Both the position numbers and the translations under genes were made by a program. Shown here one piece after another: positions 42,983 through 52,225 of a DNA stretch of 64,000 bases (position 1 is its first letter; each line of letters opens with the position of its first letter). The notes beneath the pieces were generated by a model. It was given only the letters and a program-made list of their open reading frames with translations. It was not told where the DNA came from and searched no databases. Where the stretch lies: assembly GCA_021797735.1 (NCBI GenBank), contig JAJZZE010000052.1:25553-89552 (forward strand), read 5' to 3'. The stretch comes from Thermoplasmata archaeon (GTDB lineage Archaea > Thermoplasmatota > Thermoplasmata > Thermoplasmatales > Thermoplasmataceae).

Positions 42983-43292
42983 CGTATCCATAAAACTTCA
43001 GATTCCTATAAAATTATATAATTAATATATTATGTCATAGTTAAAATTAAATGTAAAATACATTTTTAGAGGAAACAAATTCCTGATATTTCTTATGCAT
43101 AAAAAAGAAGCCATTGCGTGGAATGTTTTTTGATTCCCATCCGGCCATATGCCTCCCAGATAAAATCATAATTAACAGAAACCATAGCCTTATACCACCT
43201 ACGGAATATCACAGCCAGATTAAACAGCACTTTACCTGCAGGCCAAAAATTTCACACCGTTATACTGCATCTCCTTAAATTACCGTATAAAA
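42983..43292. other. Intergenic stretch beyond the element, with one unassigned fragment
   Basis: About 310 bp with no complete gene. On the minus strand 43251-43093 is open for 52 codons (includes KVLFNLAVIFRRWYKAMVS and FIWEAYGRMGI) but has no start codon at its head. It reads like real protein yet I cannot place it; it may be a gene remnant left by integration events. Confidence 0.3.
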
Positions 43293-43895
43293 TCATTTTT
43301 TTAGATTTTCCTTAAGAAAATCCTTTAATATCTTTCTGATTATTAAATTTAATTTTGTAGGGGTTATATCAAGTATTTTCGACAATTCTATTAAATTAAT
43401 TTTCTTGGGTACATCGAAATAACCCAAATCATAGGCATCTCTTAGTATTGGTAATAATTTTATATCCTTATTAGGGTTTTTAACTATTTTGGCATATACG
43501 CCATTTCCAGTTATCTCAATAAATTTTTTTTTCACACCGAGTATTTCATGTACATTATCCAGATCGAAATTCCAGATATTATACCTGTTTTCAACTCTTT
43601 CTTCATTTATATTTTTTTTATTATACTGCTCTTTTATCATTGTGAATGTTTTGCATTCTCTCAATTTTACCTTTACTATTAACACTTTATTATTTCTATA
43701 TAAAATCTCTGCATTCATTACTGCAATGGAATTAAGTAATTCTTTTACTAAGTTCTCATCATTGTTGTATATTTCAACGATTTCATTTAAATTATCACCT
43801 ATTACTTCTCTTTTAATTATTCTGAACTTTATATCGCTGTTAACTATACCTTTTAAATAGCAACTTTTATCCTCTGTAAAATATTTTACCTGCAT
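43293..43895 (-). CDS. Bacterio-opsin activator-type HTH regulator (HTH_10)
   Basis: A 200-residue transcription regulator. The C-terminal ~50 residues, PILRDAYDLGYFDVPKKINL then ELSKILDITPTKLNLIIRKI, match the HTH_10 domain of bacterio-opsin activator-like archaeal proteins. The N-terminal ~130 residues are a divergent sensory region of unknown ligand. It is monocistronic and probably DNA-binding. Its target cannot be read. It lies just outside the tRNA-Asp element and is more likely chromosomal than cargo. Confidence 0.85.
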   Translation of the reverse strand: MQVKYFTEDKSCYLKGIVNSDIKFRIIKREVIGDNLNEIVEIYNNDENLVKELLNSIAVMNAEILYRNNKVLIVKVKLRECKTFTMIKEQYNKKNINEERVENRYNIWNFDLDNVHEILGVKKKFIEITGNGVYAKIVKNPNKDIKLLPILRDAYDLGYFDVPKKINLIELSKILDITPTKLNLIIRKILKDFLKENLKK

Positions 43896-44096
43896 TTCAC
43901 ACTCCGATACAATTTATCTATTTTTATTATTGTACTGTAACAAATTAATACGATGTTTTTACTAATATTTTTCCATTTAATGTGTAAATTTAGCTCTGTG
44001 TTTCAATTATATTTTTAAACATTTATAAATTTTATCCACCCGATATCTGTTTTATAATAACCGGATACAGGATAATTATTAAAATATAAATAAAAA

Positions 44097-44351
44097 TTAT
44101 TTCTTATTCCTCCTCTTTTTTATCTTTAATTCCAGCACATTTTCCCTTTCTGTATTTCCTTCATATATGGACTCAATATTATCGAGAGAAAGCCATACCA
44201 TTTTATTGTTTATGCTCTTATCATAATTCTTTATTTTTAATAGTAAACCATTGTCGTCATAATCTTTTAAAATCCCTGTTAAAAAATCACTCTCATCATC
44301 AAAAAGATAGACTGTTACAGTCTTATTTTTGAAATAATCTATGGATCCCAT
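44097..44351 (-). CDS. Small Sm-like beta-barrel protein, 84 aa
   Basis: KTVTVYLFDDESDFLTGILK, then DDNGLLLKI and MVWLSLDNIESIYE resemble the strand pattern of an LSm/Sm fold (variable loop, then the second Sm motif). The C-terminus is strongly basic (KIKKRRNKK), suggesting nucleic-acid binding. It is not the canonical archaeal SmAP sequence. Function inferred from fold pattern only. Confidence 0.55.
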   Translation of the reverse strand: MGSIDYFKNKTVTVYLFDDESDFLTGILKDYDDNGLLLKIKNYDKSINNKMVWLSLDNIESIYEGNTERENVLELKIKKRRNKK

Positions 44352-44431
44352 ACTAAATAATGTAATACTCCATATATTAAGATTTTCATCTGTTTAATAA
44401 TATTATTAATACATGGTTTTATTTATGAAAT

Positions 44432-45367
44432 ATGTATCAGATAAAACACGATAAAATAATAGCAAATTCATTAAAAAATAATGCATTGAAAGACCCGTAT
44501 GAAAGGAATATAACAATAATAGAAAATGATATTAATGATAAAACACCGGTAATGATAGGTTTAGCCGGTTTTTTCGGTACATCATATAGTTTCCTGAATA
44601 GAAACTACACATCACTGGATTTTTTAACGATGCTGGATGTAATATCAAAAAAATATAGTTTTATAATTATATTGCCTGATACAATGACGCATTTTCACGG
44701 GAACCAGTATACAAATTCAAAAACTGTGGGAAATTATGAGAATTTTATTTCAACAGATTTAGTAAACCATATTAAAAATTTATATGGTGATAGGGATCTA
44801 TATTTATTCGGGAAATCTTCCGGTGGTTTTGGTTCATTCACATTAACTATAAATCACCCCGATATATTTTCCGGTTTTATTGATATTTCCGGGGATTCAT
44901 ACTTTGAGTATTCATATTTACCGGATTTCCCGGTTACATATAAGGTACTGAAAAATAAAAATTTAAATGATTTCATTTTAGAATTTGACGGTAAATATCT
45001 GCATAACACCGACGAAATCACAGCATTTAATATAATTGCAATGTCTGCATTTTATTCCCGGGGTGACGGTATTGATTTACCATTTAATATATATGATGGC
45101 ACAATAAAAAGTGAAATATGGGGCAACTGGCTATCAATAGACCCTGTAAATGTTATAAAAAATAAATTAAATAACATAAAAAATAAGAAAGTAATACTTC
45201 AAACAGGTTTTAAGGATGAATTTAAAATAGATATAGGCATGAATATATTAAATAATTATTTAACAGAGAACAATGTAAACCATTTCTTTAAGGAATACGA
45301 CGCCGGACATTTTAATACAAACCACTTTTATTTAGATTCTTTTCCTGAAATATTAAAAAATTATTAA
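44432..45367 (+). CDS. Alpha/beta-hydrolase (esterase D-like)
   Basis: A 311-residue alpha/beta-hydrolase. The nucleophile elbow is LFGKSSGGFGSFTLT (G-x-S-x-G). The likely acid is in LQTGFKDEFKIDIG and the His in YDAGHFNTNHF. PVMIGLAGFFGTSYSFLNRN would supply the oxyanion loop. The overall layout resembles esterase D / S-formylglutathione-hydrolase-type carboxylesterases. It is cytosolic, with no signal peptide. The physiological ester is unknown. Neighbouring genes give no clear hint. Confidence 0.8.
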   Translation: MYQIKHDKIIANSLKNNALKDPYERNITIIENDINDKTPVMIGLAGFFGTSYSFLNRNYTSLDFLTMLDVISKKYSFIIILPDTMTHFHGNQYTNSKTVGNYENFISTDLVNHIKNLYGDRDLYLFGKSSGGFGSFTLTINHPDIFSGFIDISGDSYFEYSYLPDFPVTYKVLKNKNLNDFILEFDGKYLHNTDEITAFNIIAMSAFYSRGDGIDLPFNIYDGTIKSEIWGNWLSIDPVNVIKNKLNNIKNKKVILQTGFKDEFKIDIGMNILNNYLTENNVNHFFKEYDAGHFNTNHFYLDSFPEILKNY

Positions 45368-45444
45368 ATATTTATACCTGATTATTCTGCTGAATATTTT
45401 CTATTTTTATCAATACATTTTATATTATACAAATATAATTAGCT

Positions 45445-46524
45445 GTGATAAACTATAATGAAAAACCCATATTAATATTCTGGGAAACAACAAAGGCATG
45501 TGGACTGACATGTAAACATTGTAGGGCCTCTGCAATGGAATCCCCGCTGGAAGATGAACTTTCATATGAGGAAAGCATAAATTTTGTGAAATCGATTAAA
45601 AATTTTGGAAAACCATATCCTGTTTTAATATTGACCGGTGGAGATGTTATGAGAAAAAACGGTATAGAAAAAATTATTGAAACGGCAAACGATAATGGCA
45701 TACCAGTATCCGTAAGTCCAGCAGCAACATCATTCTTAACGGATGAGAAATTAAATTTTTTCAGGGAACACAGGGTGTTATCAATATCATTATCGTTAGA
45801 TGGCAATAGGGAAATGCATGACTGGCTCCGTGGCAATGGAGTTTATGATAAAACCATAAACTTAATGAAAAAAATTGCGGATAAGAAAATGAAATTACAG
45901 ATAAACACTGTTGCTATGAAAAGGAATATAATGGATCTGCCTGATATGTTAAAATTATTAATTGACAATCATATAAATATATGGGAGGTTTTCTTTTTAA
46001 TCCAGACAGGCAGGGCAATTGATGCAGGGGATTTAACACCGTATGAATATGAAGATATAAATCACTGGCTATTGTTTGCCATGCATTACAGTATGATTAT
46101 CAGAACGGTTGAATCTCCAGTATTAAGAAGAATAATAGATGAGGGCAATGAAAACTATCATGGGAATTTATATGATAAACTTGTCAATAAAACAGTGAAT
46201 TTACTTGGTGAACCGGAAACTAAAAACATATACCTGAAAAGTTCCGAAACCAGGGATGGCAAGGGCATAATTTTCGTAGGACAAAATGGGGACGTTTATC
46301 CATCAGGGTTTTTGCCTGTGTCCGTTGACAGTATAAGAGACAATGATATTGTAAATATATACAGAAATAATGCAATACTTAAAAAATTAAGAATACCTAC
46401 AAATTTCAAAGAACCATGTGGTTCATGCACATGGAATGATAAATGTGGTGGTTCAAGGTCAAGGGCATATTCATATTATAATGATATATTTGCGGGGGAT
46501 CCGGCATGTATTAATTCAGTATAA
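45445..46524 (+). CDS. Radical SAM/SPASM protein, AhbC/AhbD-NirJ-like
   Basis: A 359-residue radical SAM enzyme with GTG start. The cluster motif is CGLTCKHC (residues 19-26, in WETTKACGLTCKHCRASA), followed by LILTGGDVM and SISLSLDGN. The C-terminal SPASM-type region has CGSCTWNDKCGG plus a final Cys (GDPACINSV) for auxiliary clusters. The WETTKxCxLxCxHCRA pattern is shared with the heme-biosynthesis enzymes AhbC/AhbD and with peptide-modifying SPASM enzymes. Tetrapyrrole modification is plausible given hemA and a CobJ-like gene within 10 kb, but no peptide substrate gene or complete heme set is present, so the role is open. Confidence 0.85.
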   Translation: MINYNEKPILIFWETTKACGLTCKHCRASAMESPLEDELSYEESINFVKSIKNFGKPYPVLILTGGDVMRKNGIEKIIETANDNGIPVSVSPAATSFLTDEKLNFFREHRVLSISLSLDGNREMHDWLRGNGVYDKTINLMKKIADKKMKLQINTVAMKRNIMDLPDMLKLLIDNHINIWEVFFLIQTGRAIDAGDLTPYEYEDINHWLLFAMHYSMIIRTVESPVLRRIIDEGNENYHGNLYDKLVNKTVNLLGEPETKNIYLKSSETRDGKGIIFVGQNGDVYPSGFLPVSVDSIRDNDIVNIYRNNAILKKLRIPTNFKEPCGSCTWNDKCGGSRSRAYSYYNDIFAGDPACINSV

Positions 46525-47592
46525 TGCCTCATTTATATCGTATAAAACCACAGGTATATTATATAATTCAGATATATTTTCCTTTAATTCCATAAACTGG
46601 TTATTTTTTACCTCAATGGAGTCATCAATATTATTTTCTATTATTATTTTACTGAAATCATCATATTTCTTTAAGGGGGAAATATACACAATATCACCCC
46701 TGCTTAAATCTATATTTTTAATAAAATTTATGGTATCATTTACATGGTTAGAATTGCCAAAACCAGACATTATTATTAATCCAACATTTATATTGTGTCT
46801 TTTTATATTATTTATGAATTTTATGGCTATGTCGGGAGACATTTTTTTGTTCAGCACTTTCAGTATCTGTTCATTACCACTTTCTATGCCAATGTATATC
46901 CTTTTCATATTATATCTTTTTAATAAATCAAAATCATTATCATTGAAGGGCGTTGTAAACGCATCGGAAAATGCATATAACGGCAAATTAAAGTTATCGT
47001 TAATATATTTTATATATTTAATTAAAGTATTATTTTTTATATTTATCGAATTGGCATCCCCCAGAAATATGCCTTTCCTTGATTTTATTGAATCGCCGAA
47101 ATACAATTTTAGGTTACTGATCTGGTTCTTCAGTGAGGGAAAATCTATTATGCTGTATTTTTCATTTTTATATAAATTACAGAATGTACATTTATTCCAG
47201 GGACATCCATATGATATTCTTAAATATAATGAAAAATATTGATCTGGCGGTACTATTGGTATTGTTCCATTATAAATTTTTATTAAATCCGTTGATCTTT
47301 CATATAAATAATCATAATTCTTTATGTGCTCATTTAAAAATTCATATTTTCTGGATAATAATTTTACATTATGATAGAAATTATTTACAACATTTATTTT
47401 TTCATTTTTATTTAAATATCTAATTTTCCTTATATTATCATCAATTTTTATCTCAATAATATCATTCATTAAAGTTCTCCTGTATGTTTTATTTCCATCT
47501 GTATAATATATCATATCCGATTTAGAATCCATTAACATTATCCTGTTATCATATTCCATTTTTATTAATCCATTATTTAATAATGCAAGCAC
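46516..47592 (-). CDS. Radical SAM protein with CX4CX2C motif
   Basis: A 358-residue radical SAM protein. The cluster motif is CPWNKCTFC near residue 133, spaced CX4CX2C instead of CX3CX2C, as in a COG1032-like subgroup with the GCPWNxCTFC signature. The Elp3-like core follows: GIFLGDANSI, MKRIYIGIESGNEQILKVLN. There is no B12 domain; the N-terminal ~100 residues are unassigned. The start is a GTG at 47592; an ATG lies 11 codons in. The gene converges on the SPASM-protein gene with a 9-bp overlap. Confidence 0.82.
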   Translation of the reverse strand: MLALLNNGLIKMEYDNRIMLMDSKSDMIYYTDGNKTYRRTLMNDIIEIKIDDNIRKIRYLNKNEKINVVNNFYHNVKLLSRKYEFLNEHIKNYDYLYERSTDLIKIYNGTIPIVPPDQYFSLYLRISYGCPWNKCTFCNLYKNEKYSIIDFPSLKNQISNLKLYFGDSIKSRKGIFLGDANSINIKNNTLIKYIKYINDNFNLPLYAFSDAFTTPFNDNDFDLLKRYNMKRIYIGIESGNEQILKVLNKKMSPDIAIKFINNIKRHNINVGLIIMSGFGNSNHVNDTINFIKNIDLSRGDIVYISPLKKYDDFSKIIIENNIDDSIEVKNNQFMELKENISELYNIPVVLYDINEALY

Positions 47593-47631
47593 ATAACATC
47601 TATTCCTATTATATTTAAATAATTTTTGAAA

Positions 47632-48375
47632 TTACAGATTGTATTTTATATTATAATTTCTTGGCGTTATTATATAATTTTTATATATGTAGGATTTTGA
47701 ATTGCCGATAATTATTATTGAAAACATATCGATATAGCCGTCAAGGAAATCATTTAAATTTGATATTTTGATTTCCCGACCATCTCTATATGCATTTCTT
47801 ACGATAGCTACAGGAGTGTTAATGTTTCTATATTTTAATAATATATTTCTGGTTTCTTTTATTAATTCCGTCCTTTTTCTGCTTACGGGATTATATAAGC
47901 CCATGACAAAATCCCCTCTGGCCGCGTTTTCAACCCTTTCCAGAATTATATTTTCCGGTGTTAACTTATTGCTTAAACTTATTGAACAGAAATCATTCAT
48001 TAGCGGTACACCAACAAGGGAAGCAGCAGAATTTATTGCTGTTATTCCCGGTATTATTTCAAGATCTATATCATAACTATGCTTTGCGATTATCTCAAGT
48101 ATTAATCCTGCCATTCCATATATTCCGGAATCACCACTTGATATTACACCAGTTGTTTTACCCTCAAGTGCGTAGTTTATTGCATGGTTTGCCCTTTCTA
48201 ATTCATCGGCTACATCGGATTCCTCAATATTTTTATCTATTAAAATTTCTTTTATTAACCTTAAATATTCTTTATAACCTATTATTATATTGCATTCATT
48301 TATTTTTTTAACTGCCAGATATGTTAGGTTATCAATATTCCCGGGACCTATGCCTATTAAATATAATTTTTTCAT
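47632..48375 (-). CDS. cobJ: Precorrin-3B/cobalt-precorrin-3 C17-methyltransferase-like
   Basis: A 247-residue SAM-dependent tetrapyrrole methyltransferase. LYLIGIGPGNIDNLTYLA, VISSGDSGIYGMAGLILE, EIIPGITAINSAASLVGVPL and GDFVMGLYNPVSRKR are characteristic of CobJ/CbiH, which methylates C17 with ring contraction in cobalamin synthesis. No other corrin gene is in the window, so it is isolated here. The neighbouring radical-SAM genes make a link with tetrapyrrole metabolism reasonable. Confidence 0.9.
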   Translation of the reverse strand: MKKLYLIGIGPGNIDNLTYLAVKKINECNIIIGYKEYLRLIKEILIDKNIEESDVADELERANHAINYALEGKTTGVISSGDSGIYGMAGLILEIIAKHSYDIDLEIIPGITAINSAASLVGVPLMNDFCSISLSNKLTPENIILERVENAARGDFVMGLYNPVSRKRTELIKETRNILLKYRNINTPVAIVRNAYRDGREIKISNLNDFLDGYIDMFSIIIIGNSKSYIYKNYIITPRNYNIKYNL

Positions 48376-48405
48376 CAGAGTTAATATTTTATTAAAATAT
48401 ATTAT

Positions 48406-49257
48406 TTATCCTACTTTGTTTAGATATCCACTGAATGTACTTGCTGGATTTGTTATTGTAGCTGATCCAGACATGCCTGCCATAACATGTTGCGGTGGGT
48501 TCGCATTCCAGCTGCTGGTGGGTAAACCGGAGCCAAGTATTCCACTGGAAGGTACGGCATACATGAAAGCATTTAAAATATATGTCCCTTTAGGTCCTGT
48601 TATTATTGTAGTTGTTGATATATGTGATGGGCTACCGCTTGCTATTGTGCTTTTATATTTTACAAATAAATTATATACACCTGAAGGCATACTGGCCTTA
48701 ATTTCACTTAAAGCAGCTGATACCAGATTTTTGTTTGAAATTGATTTATTATGTATTGTACCGGTCATAGACTCGTTGTAAACGTATAACGGATAAAATG
48801 TAAATTTATTTCCACTCTCTTTAAATGTAATATTTTTATCGAATAATAATCCCGGTTGATTGGCGTATACATCTGTTGGACTGGAAGTATGCAACGAAAC
48901 ATCCGACCTTATATTTTCTGTACTATTCATTGCGTAATATAATGGCCAGGAGTCTGTGGCCCCAATGGGGCACCCATACCAGGAAATGAAGAATACTGCA
49001 GAGGACCCATTACTTAAAATGTCCTTGTTTGAAATCTGATAATATGTGTTGGGTTTAATTGAAGATGGTGCATTGAAAGGTGCTATATATGGGTATATCT
49101 CAGCGGTTAAAACTATTGCTACAATTATAACGGCAAATATAACTGCCCATTTAAAATTTTTATCCCTTATTATCTCCTTTAATTTGGTCCCCACAGGAAC
49201 TTTATTATTGCCCTTATTATTGTTAGTTTTCCTGTTTTTATTGCTTTTACTACTCAT
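48406..49257 (-). CDS. DUF929-type membrane-anchored protein, thioredoxin-like
   Basis: A 283-residue protein. A Lys/Asn-rich cytoplasmic N-terminus (residues 1-35) precedes one transmembrane helix (WAVIFAVIIVAIVLTAEIYP). The extracytoplasmic domain contains SSAVFFISWYGCPIGATDSW, the conserved single-Cys motif of the archaeal DUF929 family, reminiscent of a degenerate thioredoxin fold. Two segments carry N-x-S/T sequons. A role in redox or folding outside the membrane is an inference. It is divergent from the PrpD-like gene. Confidence 0.78.
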   Translation of the reverse strand: MSSKSNKNRKTNNNKGNNKVPVGTKLKEIIRDKNFKWAVIFAVIIVAIVLTAEIYPYIAPFNAPSSIKPNTYYQISNKDILSNGSSAVFFISWYGCPIGATDSWPLYYAMNSTENIRSDVSLHTSSPTDVYANQPGLLFDKNITFKESGNKFTFYPLYVYNESMTGTIHNKSISNKNLVSAALSEIKASMPSGVYNLFVKYKSTIASGSPSHISTTTIITGPKGTYILNAFMYAVPSSGILGSGLPTSSWNANPPQHVMAGMSGSATITNPASTFSGYLNKVG

Positions 49258-49386
49258 AATTAATTAAATAAACACAATGTTATATAAAAACATTATTATG
49301 TACACAATATCTAAACATTGGGAATATATAATTTCTATCAATGTAATAATAAAAAACAATATATTATAATATGTTATGACATAATT

Positions 49387-50676
49387 ATGAAGATTGAAGA
49401 AAGCATAGCAAATTATATTTCCAGTGTAAAATATGAAGATCTTGACGATAAGGTAAAACATGAGGTTAAAAGGCGATTTATTGATGCACTTGGTGTAGCC
49501 TATTCATCACTGAATTCCGAGCCTGCAAATAAAATAAAAAAAATGATAGGCCTATATCCGGGCAATTCAAAAATTATTGGATTTGATAAGGCATCACCGG
49601 ATTTCTCCGCGTTTATGAATTCATTGGTTATAAGATACATGGATTTCAATGACACATATCTATCTCTGGAGCCATTACATCCAAGCGATATGTTCGGTCC
49701 ATTAATATCATTATCCTCATTATTCAATAAAACAGGCAGGGACTTAATAACCGCAGCTGCAGTGGGATATGAAATAGGAACAAGGTTATGTGATTCAACA
49801 TCGTTGAGGAAAAAGGGCTACGATCATGTCAATTTCACAGAAATAGCAATGGCGGCTGCATTATCAAAACTGATGGATTTCGATAATGATAAAATAATAA
49901 ACACAATTTCAATATCGCTGATACCGCATGTTGCATTAAGACAGACCAGGGTAGGTGATTTATCAATGTGGAAAGCCGGAGCTGCAGCAAATTCTGCAAG
50001 GAATTCTGTCTTTGCTACCCTGTCATCATTATATGGTTTTACATCGGCAAATGAGCCAATTTCTGGTAAACTTGGTTTTAAAAATATAGTAGCACCGGAT
50101 ATGGATTTTTCAAAAATTGATAAAGCAACAACGGATGGCATACTGAGAACTTATATAAAGAAATATCCTGTAGAATACCACGCACAGGCTGCCGTTACCG
50201 CTGCATTAAAATTAGCAAACGAAATAGATATACACGCAATAGATGAGATAAATGTTTATACATATGAAGCTGCAGTATCAATTCTGGCTGATGAGGAAAA
50301 ATGGGATCCACAGAATAAGGAAACTGCCGATCATAGCCTGCCATTTATAATAGCATCTACCATATTAAATAAGGATTTCTGGGTAAATAGCTATAATGAT
50401 ATAAAAAATAGTACTGTATCAGGCATTATGAAAAAAATAAAGGTTATTGAGGACAGGGAATATACAAAGCAATACCCTGAAAAATTACCCATAAAAATAT
50501 CAATAAAATCAAATAATAATACCTATGAAAGTGAGGTTACAATACCCAAGGGCCATTATTTAAATCCCATGACAGACCGTGAGGTTGAAACGAAATTTGT
50601 AAGATTGACTGGTATGACCGATGTTTTAAAGAATTTATGGTCGATGGAGGATATGGAGGTGAATAATCTTGTCTGA
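49387..50676 (+). CDS. prpD: MmgE/PrpD family protein, probable 2-methylcitrate dehydratase
   Basis: About 429 residues of the MmgE/PrpD family, which dehydrates 2-methylcitrate in the methylcitrate cycle; some homologues act on citrate or aconitate. VKHEVKRRFIDALGVAYSS, RYMDFNDTYLSLEPLHPSDM, DHVNFTEIAMAAALSKLM and KKYPVEYHAQAAVTAALK are family blocks. The open frame extends to a TTG at 49318, but the Met at 49387 matches family starts. It overlaps prpB by 8 bp. The operon, with the synthase 1.5 kb away, supports propionyl-CoA oxidation. Confidence 0.9.
   Translation: MKIEESIANYISSVKYEDLDDKVKHEVKRRFIDALGVAYSSLNSEPANKIKKMIGLYPGNSKIIGFDKASPDFSAFMNSLVIRYMDFNDTYLSLEPLHPSDMFGPLISLSSLFNKTGRDLITAAAVGYEIGTRLCDSTSLRKKGYDHVNFTEIAMAAALSKLMDFDNDKIINTISISLIPHVALRQTRVGDLSMWKAGAAANSARNSVFATLSSLYGFTSANEPISGKLGFKNIVAPDMDFSKIDKATTDGILRTYIKKYPVEYHAQAAVTAALKLANEIDIHAIDEINVYTYEAAVSILADEEKWDPQNKETADHSLPFIIASTILNKDFWVNSYNDIKNSTVSGIMKKIKVIEDREYTKQYPEKLPIKISIKSNNNTYESEVTIPKGHYLNPMTDREVETKFVRLTGMTDVLKNLWSMEDMEVNNLV
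50655..50671 (+). promoter_or_regulatory. Shine-Dalgarno deciding the TTG start of prpB
   Basis: GGAGGTG at 50655-50661 stands 7 bp before TTG at 50669. No ATG is suitably placed, so prpB uses a TTG start inside the 3' end of prpD. Confidence 0.7.
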
Positions 50677-51508
50677 TTTATTAAAAAATAAATTTAACGT
50701 CGTTCCCGGTGTTTATAATCCATTTTCAGCATTGTTAGCAAAAAGAAAAGGATTTAATGCCGTTTATTTATCCGGTGGTGGGTTAACAGCATCCTATGGG
50801 TTACCTGATTTAGGTGTAATAACCCTAACCGAATTAACAGATATGGTAAGAAAAATACATGAAATTACAGACATACCTATAATAGTTGATGCTGATACTG
50901 GTTTTGGTGAAACATTAAACGTTTACAGAACTGTGAAATTACTGGAAGAAGCTGGCGCCTCAGCAATACAGATAGAAGACCAGGTCTCTCCAAAAAGGTG
51001 TGGTCATTTGGATGGCAAGGAAGTGGTTTCAAAACAGAATATGGTCGAAAAAATCAGGGCTGCAGCCAGGGCAAGGAATAATGCATTGATTATAGCAAGG
51101 ACGGATTCCAGGGCAGTAAATGGAATTGAGGATGCAGTAGAGAGAGCGGAATTATACATTAAAGAAGGTGCGGATGTAATATTTCCAGAAGCTTTAACGG
51201 ATGAATCAGAATTTAAATATTTTTCGGACAAAATTGATTTTCCCCTGCTCGCAAATATGACGGAATTCGGGAAAACACCATTTATAAAAGCAAAAACATT
51301 TGAGGAATTTGGCTATAAATTTGTAATATTTCCGGTAACATTATTTAGGGCAGCAGCAAAGGCAATGGATGATGCACTGGATGCAATAAAAAATGAGGGT
51401 ACACAGGAGAACATCATCAGCGGTATGATGACAAGGAAAGAACAGTACGAAGTCATAAACTACGATTTTTATAACAACTTTGATAAAAATATTATGGATA
51501 AAAAATAA
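50669..51508 (+). CDS. prpB: Probable 2-methylisocitrate lyase (PEP mutase/isocitrate lyase superfamily)
   Basis: A 279-residue TIM-barrel enzyme. The catalytic loop KRCGH is present (QVSPKRCGHLDGKEVV), with metal-binding VDADTGFGETLNVYR and IARTDSRAVNGIEDA. PrpB cleaves 2-methylisocitrate to pyruvate and succinate. It starts at TTG 50669, overlapping prpD by 8 bp. Together with prpD and the synthase downstream it makes a methylcitrate cycle; a 2-methylcitrate-specific versus related lyase activity cannot be distinguished from motifs alone. Confidence 0.92.
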   Translation: MSDLLKNKFNVVPGVYNPFSALLAKRKGFNAVYLSGGGLTASYGLPDLGVITLTELTDMVRKIHEITDIPIIVDADTGFGETLNVYRTVKLLEEAGASAIQIEDQVSPKRCGHLDGKEVVSKQNMVEKIRAAARARNNALIIARTDSRAVNGIEDAVERAELYIKEGADVIFPEALTDESEFKYFSDKIDFPLLANMTEFGKTPFIKAKTFEEFGYKFVIFPVTLFRAAAKAMDDALDAIKNEGTQENIISGMMTRKEQYEVINYDFYNNFDKNIMDKK

Positions 51509-51574
51509 TTATAAATTTATATTAATGTATACTTATTTATATAATATTTAAATTCTATATAATAATTATTGTTT

Positions 51575-52180
51575 ATGAAAATTAATGATAATATAGAGTT
51601 AATAAATAATACAGTGGCAAATGCCTATTATCTAAAAATACACGATCTTAATATACTTGTTGATGCTGGCACAAAGGGATCCGGTAAAAAAATTATAAAA
51701 TTTTTTGATAATGAAAAAATAAAACCAGATATAGTTTTAATAACACATTACCACCCTGATCATACCGGGGGCCTAAAGGAGATTTATGATAAATATCAGC
51801 CGAAAATATATGTACCCAATGGTGAAATCGATGCGATACGGGGAATTAAAAAAATAAGTAAAGCATCAACAATGTCAAAATTTATTTCATACATAATAAA
51901 AACAGAAAAGGTTGATAATGTAATCTCAGTTATAAATCTTGATGTACCAGATATAGAGCATTATAACACACCAGGCCATACAGTTGATTCAAATTCATAC
52001 ATATTAAAAAGAGAAAACATCATATTTTCCGGTGATGCAATAATATCAAAGAACGGTAAACCATATATAAATAAATTATTTTCGTGGAATATGGACCTGG
52101 CAAATGAGTCAATGGCAAGGTTGTTAAATTTAAAACCTGAATTAATACTGCCCGGCCATGGCAATGCCATCAGACCATAG
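51575..52180 (+). CDS. Metallo-beta-lactamase-fold hydrolase (glyoxalase II-like)
   Basis: About 201 residues. The zinc motif is THYHPDHTGG (HxHxDH), with further ligands in NTPGHTVDSNSYI, IIFSGDAIISKNG and LPGHGNAIRP. The start is the ATG at 51575 rather than the in-frame TTG at 51569. Enzymes of this shape hydrolyse thioesters or other small esters. It lies between prpB and the (methyl)citrate synthase on the same strand, which suggests a thioesterase or repair task in propionyl-CoA metabolism, but that is an inference from position. Confidence 0.85.
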   Translation: MKINDNIELINNTVANAYYLKIHDLNILVDAGTKGSGKKIIKFFDNEKIKPDIVLITHYHPDHTGGLKEIYDKYQPKIYVPNGEIDAIRGIKKISKASTMSKFISYIIKTEKVDNVISVINLDVPDIEHYNTPGHTVDSNSYILKRENIIFSGDAIISKNGKPYINKLFSWNMDLANESMARLLNLKPELILPGHGNAIRP

Positions 52181-52196
52181 AGTTATATATCCAAAC

Positions 52197-52205
52197 TTTT
52201 TATAA
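52197..52205 (+). promoter_or_regulatory. TATA box for the (methyl)citrate synthase gene
   Basis: TTTTATAAC is centred about 25 bp before the ATG at 52226 and supports that start over the in-frame TTG at 52220. The gene therefore has its own promoter. Confidence 0.55.
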
Positions 52206-52225
52206 CCATAACGTATTACTTGTCT

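Noticed and set aside
46418..47242. 274-codon plus-strand frame opposite the second radical-SAM gene
   Set aside because: It overlaps two motif-bearing genes and reads as a hydrophobic shadow with no plausible start context.
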